A stretch of 20,975 bases of DNA, from contig MDYQ01000328.1 of NCBI GenBank assembly GCA_003024175.1, positions 1-20,975 on the forward strand. Reading direction: 5' to 3'. The notes below the pieces were generated by a model. The model was not told the origin of the DNA. It did no database searches and saw only the letters and a program-made list of their open reading frames with translations. Numbering within the stretch: the stretch's first letter is position 1; every line of letters starts with the position of its first letter. A program made the position numbers and the translations under genes. Below are positions 9,328-20,836 of the stretch, in pieces. This stretch comes from Planoprotostelium fungivorum. Lineage: Eukaryota > Evosea > Variosea > Cavosteliida > Cavosteliaceae.

Positions 9328-9774
9328 TCTTCTATCCTCGTAACATGGACATATACATCCTGGTCTTTCTTGCTCCAGGTGATGACCATTGTGATGTCGT
9401 CACTCACAAAGATCTCCGGAACTTGCACAAATGTGCCGATGCTGAACAGATCGTCTAAGATCTCTCTGCAGATTCTCCTAATGTTCTCAATGGGTGCCTG
9501 GTCTTTGGGGTCTTCAGATGTGTGTTCTTGCACTGCAGCTTCCCACAACAACTTGACAGGTGGAGGCCACCCCCAAGCAGGGGAAGAATGTGGTATATCA
9601 TCCATACCTAAAAGCTTCTCAGTGCTGCTGTTTTGTAGCAAGTGTACTTGTGATTGAAGAGGCGGTGTTAGACAAAATATTGGTCATGGCGGTTGTGCTT
9701 TGTCCAAGTATTTGGAAAATTCGGACCCAGCAACAAAAAAATTCCGTTGCCTCTACAACGGCCGAGTTTCCCAT
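9198..9774 (-). CDS. Gene D: uncharacterised protein, 178 aa, two exons
   Basis: I do not recognise this protein. Exon 2 (9607-9198) is certain as an open frame ending KK-free in FPENSLRK. Its first internal Met is at 9605. Upstream, a Met at 9774 opens a frame (exon 1, 9774-9648) that joins exon 2 in phase through a 40-nt GT-AG intron (9647-9608), the size typical here, giving 537 nt. The N-terminus would be Met-Gly-Asn-Ser, compatible with but not proof of N-myristoylation, followed by a fairly hydrophobic stretch with a Cys pair. The rest is a soluble-looking alpha/beta sequence, with TMVITWSKKDQDVYVHVTRI in the middle. It is convergent with gene C, with 85 bp between stop codons. Its last 42 codons lie in the diverged inverted repeat; the rest is single copy. 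Confidence 0.6.
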
Positions 9775-10026
9775 CATAAAGCAATCATATCATGGCAGAA
9801 TCGCACAATAGATTGTAATCTTTTGAGACTTCCATGTTGTTTGTCCTGATGATGTGATCTGTTTCTTGTGGAGGAGACACATTATGCGTGCATCAGAGCC
9901 TGGACATCTGTATATGTCGCCGCGCGTCACAGGAACATTCGAAGGACTGTTGGGTCAACATAGGAGAGGGCAGATGAGAGGTCCATCATCATCGGCCAAA
10001 GAAGATGATCCACTACACGAGGCTCT
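9775..10026. other. Intergenic region between genes D and E
   Basis: This 252-bp stretch lies between the proposed start of D and the stop of E, both on the minus strand. It should hold the D promoter and the E terminator. A plus-strand open frame crosses it from 9854, but most of that frame is antisense to E. I see no RNA gene or repeat. Confidence 0.5.
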
Positions 10027-11502
10027 TTATATCAACAAACGGTGCAAGAATTCGTACACTCTGGGTTTCCTGTGGCTCGCTGCCACCCTCTTCATACTTC
10101 TAGGTATCTCGATGTTCTGCCGTGCCATCCACCTCAACGCTTCAATCCTCTCTTCTTCCACCGCCATGCGGATGAGGTACCGACTGAGACTGCTGCGGCT
10201 GTTTTGGAGGAGCCACTCTAAGACGGGAACGTCTAGCATCTGCGTAGAGCGGACAAACTTGAGCTTCCTTCTCCCCAGTTTTGTCTGATGGAACCACTCT
10301 AATGTGTGGATGAAATTGTGATGTGGTTTCGTATCGGATGCAACATGATCTCGTGAGAGCATCCAGTGGACGGCGTCGATCCTAGAGAATTCGAGGGCCT
10401 TCTGGAGGGTCCAATCGTCGTGAGCGAAGCCGTGGCGGGTCAAAAAGTCCAATTTTTCGCACAGATCGTGTCCTCCCATGTGATTGATGGCCCAGTCGAA
10501 GGCTCTGTGGTCTAGTTCCTGTTCGGTCTCCCGCATGAGCCAGTCCAGAGCGTCTACGGAGAGGATGGTGATGCCCCGCATGACAAAGTCTTTGGGGATG
10601 GGGATGTTCTTCTCTCTCAACCACAAGACCACGTGGATCCCTCCTAATTCGGCCGTCTTGTAGATCTCCTCTGTCTTGAGTCGATGGCCCGCAGAATAAA
10701 GCCAGTCCATGAGATGTATGTTCTTCGATTCTACGGTGACCACCAGCGAGAGTTCGGGAGAGAGGAGGTCCTTCTCCTTCATCCATTGGACCATGTCCAC
10801 TTGTCTTTTCATGGCATCTGGATCTTTATGATGGGTGGTGATGGCGATCCAAGACAGCCAGATCTGGTTCGCCCAGCCCGGTTCGATGCCTCTCTCGAAC
10901 ACCCATTGAAGAGCGGGCAGTTGTGCGTTGGAAATGATGGCACACATCATGTCCGAATCATCTCTGAGATGTCCGACCTTGAGATAGAGCCATTCCAATA
11001 CGTTGATGTGACCACCGGCTGCCGCTGGAAGGCAGAGGTGCTTGAGATCTGCATCGCACTCCATGTCGTCCCGTAGAAAGTGGTCCAGGACTTGTAGTTG
11101 ACCCACTTTGGCTGCTTCTTTGAAGATCTGTATGTCCCATCTGGATATGATGCTCTTGTTCAGGTAATACTCGAGGGCACTGATGTCACCCCGTTGAGCG
11201 GCATACGTGGTGTGTTGTTTCTCCCGTTTGATACCCGTTTCTCTGTAATACCACTCCAGAATGTGCGACCCTCCAAAAGGGATCGATGTGTATGCATCGA
11301 TCAACATGTCCTCTATGTTCTGACTGCGCTGTACTACGGCTGATAGATATCTACAAGTGTATGCCAGTGGGACCCTGTCTATAACCGAGATGTAAACGTT
11401 CACGATTTGAACCAGGACGTCCAGGGGTAGGATGTGAATGAGTGACCCGAAGTCGGTGAGGCAATTGATCTCTGTTGAGGAAGCCACATCACCGATGCTC
11501 AT
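10027..11502 (-). CDS. Gene E: F-box and ankyrin-type repeat protein, 491 aa, intronless
   Basis: The start is the Met at 11502; the open frame extends slightly upstream to a stop without another Met. Residues about 20-60 look like a degenerate F-box (HILPLDVLVQIVNVY, then the Leu-Ala-Tyr-Thr-Cys-Arg motif typical of its second half). From about residue 80 to the end there are tandem units of the form A-A-x-x-G-x-(I/L)-x-x-L-(E/D)-(W/Y), for example AAQRGDISALEYYL, AAKVGQLQVLDHFL, AAAGGHINVLEWLY and later ALDWLM and VPVLEWLL. This is the divergent ankyrin type abundant in amoebae and in amoeba-infecting giant viruses. F-box/ankyrin proteins are expected to act as SCF ubiquitin-ligase adaptors. 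It is the only intronless gene in an intron-crowded window and the only complete gene wholly outside the repeat arms. Confidence 0.85.
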   Translation of the reverse strand: MSIGDVASSTEINCLTDFGSLIHILPLDVLVQIVNVYISVIDRVPLAYTCRYLSAVVQRSQNIEDMLIDAYTSIPFGGSHILEWYYRETGIKREKQHTTYAAQRGDISALEYYLNKSIISRWDIQIFKEAAKVGQLQVLDHFLRDDMECDADLKHLCLPAAAGGHINVLEWLYLKVGHLRDDSDMMCAIISNAQLPALQWVFERGIEPGWANQIWLSWIAITTHHKDPDAMKRQVDMVQWMKEKDLLSPELSLVVTVESKNIHLMDWLYSAGHRLKTEEIYKTAELGGIHVVLWLREKNIPIPKDFVMRGITILSVDALDWLMRETEQELDHRAFDWAINHMGGHDLCEKLDFLTRHGFAHDDWTLQKALEFSRIDAVHWMLSRDHVASDTKPHHNFIHTLEWFHQTKLGRRKLKFVRSTQMLDVPVLEWLLQNSRSSLSRYLIRMAVEEERIEALRWMARQNIEIPRSMKRVAASHRKPRVYEFLHRLLI

Positions 11503-11652
11503 CTGTCGCAAATTTGAATGAAGGAATTTCTTCTCTCACTACACCTGTAAAACGTGTGAAGTTCCTCTCGCAGATCATGATCGAAGACATGAACGGTCAC
11601 AACACGAGGAGAGTGCCATTTGATTTCCTCTCAAGCTATATGCCCTCCAGCT
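11503..11652. other. Upstream region of gene E
   Basis: These 150 bp separate the start of E from the gene D remnant and probably contain the E promoter. I see no clear TATA element or repeat. The open frame leading into the D remnant begins here after a stop codon at 11590-11592 and has no Met. Confidence 0.4.
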
Positions 11653-11818
11653 ACCATTGAGCTGTCAACAGAAGGGAAGGACACAGAGGATCAGACGAAG
11701 GTTGTGATTGGTATATTGCAGCAGAGATTACTCGAGATTGAATGTGCTTGGTTCCCTGAGAACAGTCTGAGGAAATAAACAATACCAAATGCATCTTGAT
11801 TTTTTGTGAAACCACGAT
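11652..11818 (-). repeat. Diverged inner extension of right arm
   Basis: This is the 167-bp counterpart of 9158-9327. It is three bases shorter and has substitutions at 11818, 11802, 11786, 11769, 11763, 11742, 11741 and 11728. It contains the 3' end of a gene D paralogue. Left of 11652 the sequence has no evident match to the gene D side. Confidence 0.9.
11653..11778 (+). pseudogene. 3' remnant of a gene D paralogue (41 codons)
   Basis: The frame encodes the last 41 residues of a D-like protein, from TIELSTEGKD to FPENSLRK and a stop. Compared with gene D it lacks one Tyr codon (in-frame 3-bp deletion), has Gly to Glu (GGG to GAA), and has three synonymous changes (two Leu, one Asn). No start codon and no upstream D homology are present, so it is truncated at the repeat boundary. 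The mostly silent changes suggest that it diverged while still part of a functional gene. Confidence 0.8.
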
Positions 11819-11863
11819 GGATACGATGACGACAGGTTCTATCTAGACAACATGATTTCTTTA

Positions 11864-14800
11864 TCAATCCGCCTCCATCTTAGACAGCTGCTGGGCGGAC
11901 AACCCTCTCGGTTCTCTGACGAGAGACAGATCGTACAAGTCTTTCTCGTGGATGTGTGGAAACTCCTGTAGGAAGAAGGCTTCTTCTATTGGACTGAGTT
12001 GGTAGCTCATCTGCTGGTTCAATTGGATGTCCGTGATCAATCGTGACACCAAGACCCTCTTTGAAAAGTTGATGAGAGAAGGATTGTCTTGCAAGAAGTC
12101 CGGATTACCGTCCTCGGCGAAAGTGAGATCAGAGAGGGTGACACCACTGTTCATGATCAGATGATGATGAGCAGATGGAGATGATCATGAGATGATGTAG
12201 ATCCTACATGTATGGCATGACACTGGACATTCCCTTGCTCGTCGCTTCGTTTCTCTCTTTCCTGTACGATCGATTCGAATTTCCAGGATCAAAGATGGAT
12301 TGCAGCTTCTTCAGCAGGTCCGTGTACGGTCTGTATACGTAAGTCGAAATTTCATCGACTTCTCCCTCACTTCTCCACGGCATCCCACGTGATTTTCAGG
12401 CGAGATATCGCAGAGACGTTGAGTCCAGCGATGATAGCGATGAGACTGTTGAAATTGTTCAACTTGAGGAGGCACTGTACGAGGTGAGAAATCGTGGAGA
12501 AAACGTCAGACTACAACGAACCTCTCCGATGCGAACAAATCTCTCGATGACTCTGGCACGGTCGATGACTTTGCTCTGACACAAGATAATGCTAGCCACC
12601 CCTGACAGTGTGAGCGTCTACAACGTTGTAGATGGACTCACAGAAAGAGATCTTATTGGCCCTGGCGATGAGGTGTAAGACGTGGGGCGACTTGTGCTTC
12701 AGCTTCATGTTGTTCCACGCTTGGTTCAAGAATTCCGTTGCCTGATTTTCAAAATTTAAAATCGAGACGCACGCGCAACGTTTCACCTTGATCTGCTTGA
12801 AGATTCCAAATTCAATAACGGTCAACTGTCTCGCGATGTCTTCTTCCTTTGTTCTCATGAAAAACTCGTACGCGCTGAGATCGTGGTCCACCGCCTGCCG
12901 TCGTTTGAATTTCGAACGCGGAACTTGGCGGGAATCACCTTGATGTCCAGGGCGTACTGTGTGTGAGTTTTCTTCGCTTCAATTCTGGCTGCCTGCTCAC
13001 TGCTTCTCTTCTCTACTTCCTTCATCAGACGGATGGCCATCTCTTTCATCGCTTGTTCCTCTGCGAAATTTCATCGGTATTTCGTACACATGACGACGAT
13101 CTACAACGAGGAGACTCACTGGCTAATACATCGGTGATGAACATCTGGAGCTTTCGACTCAGAGCGGGATCGAAATCGTCAAATTGCATCTCGATCCACA
13201 CTTTCAGCACTGTACAAGGGTGAGTACACGGATGACGTCATCTGACGTCACTCACCGACACCCACACGCATCTTGATCTTGATGAAATTATCCGCGGCCT
13301 GCTGTGGAGCTTCCGGGGGTGGTCCGGCGTATCTCTGTTCTAATTTCTCCAGGAGGGTGTACGGGTTTGTAAACGACTGGTACGTCAAGAGGAAAGTCTG
13401 GTGAAATGTCAGTGAAATTTCGGGGGTAGTCGTACCTTGATGAACAATTGATCCGCAGATTCCCCGGTGAGGTAGATGATGATCTGATTGAGGGTACCGC
13501 CCAAAATTTCATCGGTATTTCTCAACAATTGGGACTGTTCCAACCACAAGTTGCGCGTACGCTATACGATGTTTGAGACAATCATGACTTTTCCACGAAA
13601 TCTCTCACCTTGTTGCCACCCGGGGTGACATCCAGAGCCCCTGTCGACACGTCAGCAACGTCGACAACCACATCTCTCACCCTTGATGTTCTTTCCAGAG
13701 CTAGAATTCTTCGAAAAGTCGGGTTTGGTGATGTACATGAAAGTCTCGAAATTGTTTAGAATGGTAGTGCTGGCGTCCAACGTGTTCCTCAGCAGTGCAC
13801 ACATCTGCATGACTGCACTCTCGTTCGCCCTCTTGCTCGTCATGTGCTTCAGAGTGCCCACGACCTGTCATGAAAACGTCAGATGATGTCACCATGACGT
13901 GTGATGACGTCACCTGGGCGGTGAGGGATCGTACGGTGTTGATATCGTCGATGAGGTGATTGTGAACGAGCTCTTCCAACTTTGTTTTCAGTGATGTGAT
14001 GTACTCTTCTGATTCTCCTTCGCTCTCCGTGATGAGATTGATGATGTACTGGTTGGCCTTGCCTGCAGAAAAGTCAGTGAGATTCCGCGGAAATTTCGCA
14101 CCCTTCGTCTGGGCCTTCTCCAGTATTCCCTGGGTCAAGCTGATGTAATTCAAAGTGTACGTCTTCACCGAATTCTGCGCAAAATTTCACTCTCGTTTCT
14201 CCTCTTCCTCCCTCACCTGAAAATTCTCCTTCTGCTTCAGCGCTTCTCTCTTCTTCTCTGATAGAGTTTTCGTTCCATCTTTCGTCACGCTCGGTTCCTT
14301 GTGGTTCTGAATCCAGTACTGTCCCAACTTGGCCGCCTCTTGCTGTCCCCCCTTCAGTCTCAATTTCTCGAAACGACTCACCATCAATAGCAACAGATCG
14401 CGGTACACTTTGGTCACGGCGTGATGGGCTCTGGGTTCGCCTCCCTCCGTGTGCCAGGCTTCGACGTAAGCGGCGATGACGTTGCTGCCCAGTGTAGATG
14501 TGAACTGCTGCACGGCCTCACGATAATCTCTCATGCAGTCTTTCAGGGTACCCTCTAAATCTGTGATGTCGGGTTGATATTCTGCGCTGGCCAGGGCCTC
14601 CAGATTGTTCTTGCTGGAGAAGGCACGTCCCAAAGTCTGAAAGTGTCATGGAGAATCCGTGGAGAATCTGTGGGACACACCTGTTGCTGCCTGGATTTCT
14701 TCTCCAGACGTCGAGTGAGACACTTGAGCTCGTAAGACATCTTCGTGATGTCGTTCTGATTGTTGTTGTCTAATAATTTTCTCAGATCGGCCAGATCTTC

Positions 14801-16803
14801 ATCTTCCTCTCTGAGACGATTTAATGACAATCTACAACGTTGTAGACTCACGTCTGCGATCCCCTTCGGGTCAGCCTGCGTTGTAGTACGGGCCCGGCGG
14901 GTAAGTGATCCATAATGAGACTCTTCATCAGTTTTTCGGTCGAATCTTGATTCAATTTGGACCACTCGTTTTTGAAGGAGGGGAAGTGTCCAGTGAGGGA
15001 AGTGATGATGCGTTGGGCGATCTACAACGAGTCAGGTGGTCGTCTACAACGGTGTAGACGTACCTCTCTCTGGTCGTTGGTGGGAGTTGTGGGTTTCTTT
15101 GGAATTTCTGGTGCGGGCTGCGGAAGAGAGGGGATGGGTACCATTCGAATGGGCACACCAGAGGCCGACATCATGAGTGGATTGGCCGTCTACAACGAGT
15201 CAGATCTATATTTAGACGCGGATGAAATCTCACCGGCGGGGGAAGACTGTCGCTGTTGCTGTTGGACAGTACGCTCTCCACAGCTCCCCTCGCGCTGAGA
15301 AATTTCGACGACTTTTCGAGGGGTTTGTTCAGCGTCGGCGACTGCACCGCCTCCCACTTGCTCTGGCTCCTGCGACCCGTTTCAATCCCCGCTCCTCGCA
15401 CTCTTTTTTCACCTCTGTATGGGCGGAGGGGGCAACGAGGTTTTCTTCGCAGGCAGTGACATTCGATTGATCGGTACGGTGGTCGTGGTTGGATTCGGTG
15501 AAGTTGGGGGGGAGACGAATTGAACTGCAGGTGACGCCGGTGTAGATCGAGCTTGTGTCGACTTCATGAGATAACCCCAACGTGTGCGACCGAGCGGGCC
15601 GTTGCTGCACTTGAGAGCGTTGATGGTTCGGAGGATGAGGCGCTGGAAATTTCGGTGAAATTTCTATGGTGTAAGGTCACCTCGAATAATTCCGACACGG
15701 CAGTTTTCGCTCGATTCCACGTGTCAGTTGACATACCATCGGACTCTTGGTCGTCCGATTGGATCGCCGTCTTTGCTGCCTGAATCAAATCGATCGTACA
15801 GGCCTTCATCTCGTCTACAACGCGTCAGATTTTGAAATATCGATGAGATTTCGTCTCACCCTCCATGCCCAAGTCCTGATCGCGGGAAAATTCCACGAGA
15901 GTTCTCACCGAAGTGATGAGGACCTTCGATGCGTTTGTAAAAGAAACCTGTCGCCTGTCAATATCGCTGCCTCGTTGTAGATGGAGACCTGATCGTTCGA
16001 ATCGAAGGCGGCAGCCATGGAGGACAGAGCCACGTTCGCACTCCTGATGTTGTTGACGAGTGCATCTTGTTTGGCAAAGGTGGAGCTGTCTGCCTCCTTC
16101 GTGGAATCTTTCACGTAGGTGACGATCTGTGTGATCGAATTGACGACCTCTTTACTGCGGGGAGATGAGACGGATGAGATGATATGGGATGGCATGATAT
16201 GGGATGGTGATCTCACATGGCGTTGTCTACGTTCTGCTGAGACATGTAATCGAATGGGTTAGCGACTCCCGATTTGATGGCATCGATGAGAGCCAACACG
16301 GAGGATCGAACCTGATGTAGGCATTAGAAGATGGTTCGTGTTTTAGATGGAGGGGAGGTACCTCGTTCGTATTCTCCAAGAAATAATATTCTGCCACGCT
16401 GTGATCGTCCTCGGTGAAGCCTGCGGCGACGCAATTTTGGTTGACATGCTCTCTGACTAAATCGACCAACTCTGAAAGAAACGTATGAGACACGATGAGT
16501 GAGAGTTTTGATAGAATAGATGCATTATGATGATGATAAGAGCCTACCGAATGTAACGACGGCCGTTCTCTTTGTGGGTTCCAATAGCATGTCTTCGTTT
16601 CTCTGGTCGCCCAGCTCCCTCAGACCCTTGGTCTCGCTCATGATCTTCTTACAGACATCCACAATCCGAGCCACAAACGTGTGGGAATCCATGATGTCTG
16701 ACGATTCATTCAGAACATTCTTATAGAAGCCTATAATGAGAGCATGGGAGTCATCCTCCAAAATCCATTCACATAGGGACACGACACATGGTTCCTCTTT
16801 CAT
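11864..16803 (-). CDS. Gene C, right copy: RasGEF, 1258 aa
   Basis: This mirror copy of 4173-9112 has identical exon and intron sequence wherever compared; exon coordinates are 20976 minus those of the left copy. The Cdc25 catalytic part is encoded near the spacer (11864-12894) and the N-terminal helical part near 16803. No frameshift or stop distinguishes it from the left copy, so both should be functional if both are real. Its 3' neighbour is the truncated D remnant (stop codons 85 bp apart) rather than intact D. Confidence 0.9.
13894..13912. repeat. 19-mer TGACGTCA-type intron word, right-arm copy in gene C
   Basis: Mirror of 7064-7082; it reads ATGACGTGTGATGACGTCA on the plus strand. Confidence 0.85.
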
Positions 16804-17057
16804 AACGTAGAGATTAACGTTGTTTCGATAGAATCAACGGTACGAGAGGCTTCTATGTGCGAGACATGGAAATGTAACCAAAAGCGGATGACGTATGGAC
16901 TCACCTATACAAAGAGGCGTATGCCTTCTATCGATGAGTGAGTGGTGTCTTTAAAGGATGCGCCCAGGGGTCTGCGATGATTTGAGTAGCCGATGGCCTG
17001 TCTTTACAATCCGAAAACATATAAATTTTATATCAAATGACAAAATATCCTTCTTTA
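16804..17057. other. Intergenic region between genes C and B (right)
   Basis: This mirrors 3919-4172, with the same AT-rich block (17015-17039) and the same likely 5' UTR intron of gene C (16904-16853 on the minus strand). Nothing else is seen. Confidence 0.5.
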
Positions 17058-18835
17058 TCAAACATTCTGCTTCAACTTGTCCAGCTCTTCCTGCAGCTTA
17101 CCAATGGTGTCTCTCGCTTCGTCCAATTGTTTCTGCGTGCTCTCCGATAGATAAGTCTGCATGATTCAGCCGATGGACACGATGGACATCACGTGGATGT
17201 GACGGACGATCTCACCTTCAAAAACTTGGCCTTCTTCACGAGCTTCTGCTCGTCCGTTCTCACCAACGACGTATCGTCCTCCCACACACCTGCTCCCTTG
17301 TCATGGAACATCCTCTCACCCACACTCACTCAGGATCTCCTTGTAAGGTGGTCCTCGTTGTAGTCTGACGGGCAAGTTATATTCTTCCGGTTTGAACTTT
17401 TTGAACGATTCCAGTGGCTGAGTCGTCTCCCTCTCGGTGGAAGAAAGCATGTCGGGGTGCTTCATGGACACGATCAGAGCGGTGATGGGACCTGTTGAAG
17501 ACGTCAGATTCGATGCGTGAGCCAGTTTTCCATCGAGAAGAGACGATGATCCGATGTCTCACCCCCGTGATTCGAAAAGTTGCGAACACATTGGCGTGAA
17601 GAAGTGTCCCACAGACGAACGCTTCCATCAGAAGAAGCCGAAGCCAAGAGAGATCCATCAATGGATGCACCTAAAGCCACGACAGCTTGGCTGGTTGTAG
17701 ATGAGAAGAACGAATGGGAGGTGTACGCACGTGTGACCCTCGAACGTGTTCTGTGGTAGCTCCTTTACGTTTCTCTCCGAGAGGCTGTAGGCAGAGTTGA
17801 GGTGTATCGTGTAGATCTACCGCGTTCAGTTTTGGCGGGAAAACGTCTTCGTGTGGCTTCACCTTGGCATCTGAAGCACCTAAATATAGAGAGTGCTCGG
17901 AATGGTCCAAGTGACAAGAGAGGAGACCTGCTGGGAAGACGATCGAATGCACGAGAGATTTCGTAGGTAGATCCCATATCTACAACGGTTCATTTCAATG
18001 AAACTCTCACTCCTCACCTTGCAGGTACGATCCAATGAGGTAGAGACGATTGTACCACGGACACCTGAAGAATGGGATTATTTTCCTGGAAAACAAAGAA
18101 AGTCACACCTGCGTGACCGCATCGGATGGAGGTGACGGGTAGAGAGTGGTCGGACCATGTTACGTAGGGCTTCACGTCCACGACGGAGCCGTCGATCAAT
18201 CGAGCGGTGTCCCATACGTTGATGACACCATCATCACCACCGGAGAGTAGCATGGAGTCATCTTCCGTAAAAGAGAGACAGCTGATCTGGAGAAAGTGAG
18301 ATGATGAGAGAAATGGTTGTATTTGTTACCTTCTTGTAGTGGGCTTCGAATGTTCTCAAGAGATGACCCGTGGCCACTTGGTAGACGTAGATAGTTCCTG
18401 ATAGACCTCCTGCCATGCAATACCTGATGTTGATGTCAAAAGATGATGACTAGTGAGTGAGATCACCTTCCGTCTTTCGTGCCAATTATACTTCCTACTC
18501 TCTCTGGTAACGTGGATCTCAGGTGAACTTGAGACTAAATCCTTTTAGAGGAGGAGACGATGATCACACAAGATACATACCTTTCTCCAAGACCAAAAGT
18601 GAAGAGTGGAAGAATCAGATTGAGGAATGGCTATATAATCCTCGCCCAGAAGGGCGATGCAGGTCACATCAGAAGAGTTGTTCTTGTATGATGCCAATAG
18701 AGTTCCCGTTCGTAGATCCTGAACTTGTAGGCATTCTTTGTTCTTCTCTGTGTTCAAGCCACTGCGGCCGCATGTGATGATAACCTCTCCCATTCCTCTT
18801 CCCCGTTTTCTCAGAAATTGAAACGGAACCATCAT
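17058..18835 (-). CDS. Gene B, right copy: WDR18/Ipi3-like WD40 protein, 435 aa
   Basis: This is the mirror copy of 2141-3918 with the same eleven exons and the same WD40 motifs. It is intact. As on the left, it lies between gene C and gene A and shares a 19-bp divergent start region with A. Confidence 0.83.
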
Positions 18836-18854
18836 CTACAAACATCACATCACG
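18836..18854. promoter_or_regulatory. 19-bp gap between divergent start codons of genes B and A (right)
   Basis: This is the mirror of 2122-2140, with the B start codon at 18835 (minus) and the A start codon at 18855 (plus). Confidence 0.55.
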
Positions 18855-20836
18855 ATGAAGAGAGCAGCAGCTGAGATAGAGCAAACAACTGAACCACAAG
18901 AAGGAGAAGAGGAAGAAGAAGTAGAGGAGAATTATTTCAAAAAGAAGCAGGTGATTATTCATCAATAATCACGGTCATCTCATCATTTTCACGTAGAAGT
19001 CGGACTCGAAAGAAGAGGAAGAAGAGAAGAAGACTATTTTTGCAGACCAACTGAAAGAAGTCGTAATCAAAAAGTTCCCCGATGCATCTGAAACCACCTA
19101 TAATGCGGAAAAGTTTGTCTTCACTTTCAAATTGTCAGGTTTGCAGCACATCATCCATTCGATCTCGTCATCACACATCATTAGGTACCGTCCATACACT
19201 GTTTCTGACGAATGGCTTCTTGAAATGGTTGGGCTATGGCGATCTAGAAGACAACACCAAACGAGAGAACGTCTTAGAAGAGGTGAATCATTGACACCTC
19301 TTCGACCAATCTCACTCCCACCAGATGATCTCCTCCATCAGGCAACAAGAAGAAGGACCTAAATTCGATCAGATCAAAGACCTCATCTATCCAAAGATTC
19401 TGGTGACGATGATATCATCCGATCATGTCGCGTGATCGATCGCTGACCTGATTCAGGCGGGAGTGACGAGGACAGTCCTCCGCTGTCAAATCATGATGAG
19501 CGAGGGCTCTGAGGTCTCCCTCGATGGAGGTGATTTATCTTCTCGATGCTTACAACTGCGACTCATCGTTGTAGACGGCTGTCCCCAGCTGAACGCTCCC
19601 GCGGACGAATTAGAGTCGAGAGAAATTGCTGAACACCTGGGAATGGATCTGGTGAGATGCCTTACGTAACCGTGCGTAATCTTCCCAAGATCTACAACAC
19701 GCCCACCGAGTTCATACAACTGAAGAAATCCGACCTGACTCGTTGGGGAAAATCATACGATCAGGTGTGTGGACGAGATCACGTGACATGTACTGCGATC
19801 GATATCATCACACGTGTGACATTGTACATCCATTGCGGCTATTTATAGCTTCAGATGTACGAGTTGGCCTTGTCCAATTTGAGGAAGGAGAAGATTCGCT
19901 GGAGGAAACTCGCCCGCGGTGTCTTCTCAGCTTCAGCCGGAGACGCTTACGAGGCTGGCACCCTCATGGCCATGGGTGATCTATTCTTAGCCCTCGAAAT
20001 ATCCGGTAACCCGGTGGTATTACCCATCACTCGCTCTCTCATCATCGTGACCGGAAGTGAAGACCAACAGGGTCAGTCTATCGAATCAATGTCGACGCCT
20101 GAGTGTCGACAGGTCTGGAGACCATGGTGGAAATTTCATCGAATTACATCACTTCGAACGAGTTCTTCTCGGGTATTCCTCTCGTCTATCAACCGGACAG
20201 AAACAACAGCAACCGTAAGTGGAGCGTTGTAGATGAAATAATGACGTGTTGTAGATTCGTGGCAGGTCTACAAGGCGCAACCGAGTCAGTCGACGGAGGA
20301 TTTGAAGTACTTGGAGGTGAAGGAGATGGATGACGTGTGATGACGTCATAGCAGGCGGTCACCTTCCACTATTGGTACTCCCAGCAGGAAGAGTACCTCC
20401 AGAAGATCTCTCTACAATCGGTACAGGTGATCTGCTCAGCGTGGGTGAAAACTCATTGAAAGTAGCTGCTGCCCTTTCAAGTGGATGACGAGTCGTTCGA
20501 GAGCAGTACGGTGTGGACCCAAAAGGCGGGAAAACCGGTCTTAATTCCCCGCGCGAACCAAGTCCAGTTCGAGGTGAGCCGTCTTGGTTCCGTCCCAAAT
20601 GTGAAGAATAAAACACTCAATGCGCACAGACAGAAGAAGACAAGTCAGAAGAGGAGGTACCCAACGCCTTCATCATTCCCAGCGAGCCCCTTCGATTAGA
20701 CGTCTCGTTCGATCACACGAACACCACTTTAGGTCTAAAGAGGGCACCGGGCTTCGAGCCCCCTCTCTACTTCTCCTCCTCTTTCCCCTCCGGTCAACTC
20801 ATGCAACGTCTGAAATCTCTGGGGACTCAGCACTGA
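18855..20836 (+). CDS. Gene A, right copy: DUF1444-like protein, 483 aa
   Basis: This is the mirror copy of 140-2121. Exons: 18855-18950, 18997-19138, 19185-19282, 19325-19402, 19457-19651, 19690-19764, 19855-20071, 20113-20214, 20255-20316, 20355-20426, 20466-20573 and 20630-20836. The gene is intact and reads outward toward the window end, leaving 139 bp after its stop in which I see no further feature. Confidence 0.72.
20330..20348. repeat. 19-mer TGACGTCA-type intron word, right-arm copy in gene A
   Basis: Mirror of 628-646, in the 38-nt intron 20317-20354 of gene A. The word fills half of that intron and ends 6 nt before its acceptor AG. Confidence 0.85.

Noticed and set aside
9639-9641. 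Start of gene D at a TTG codon
   Set aside because: Non-ATG initiation is unnecessary: an ATG at 9605, or the two-exon model from 9774, explains the gene.
9854-10288. Plus-strand open frame of 144 codons with a hydrophobic stretch
   Set aside because: Its second half is exactly antisense to the well-supported gene E. The composition is explained by that, and it shows no family motif.
10382-11076. Open frames overlapping gene E in other frames (10382-10786 minus, 10684-11076 plus)
   Set aside because: They are shadows of the gene E coding sequence and have no independent homology or start context.
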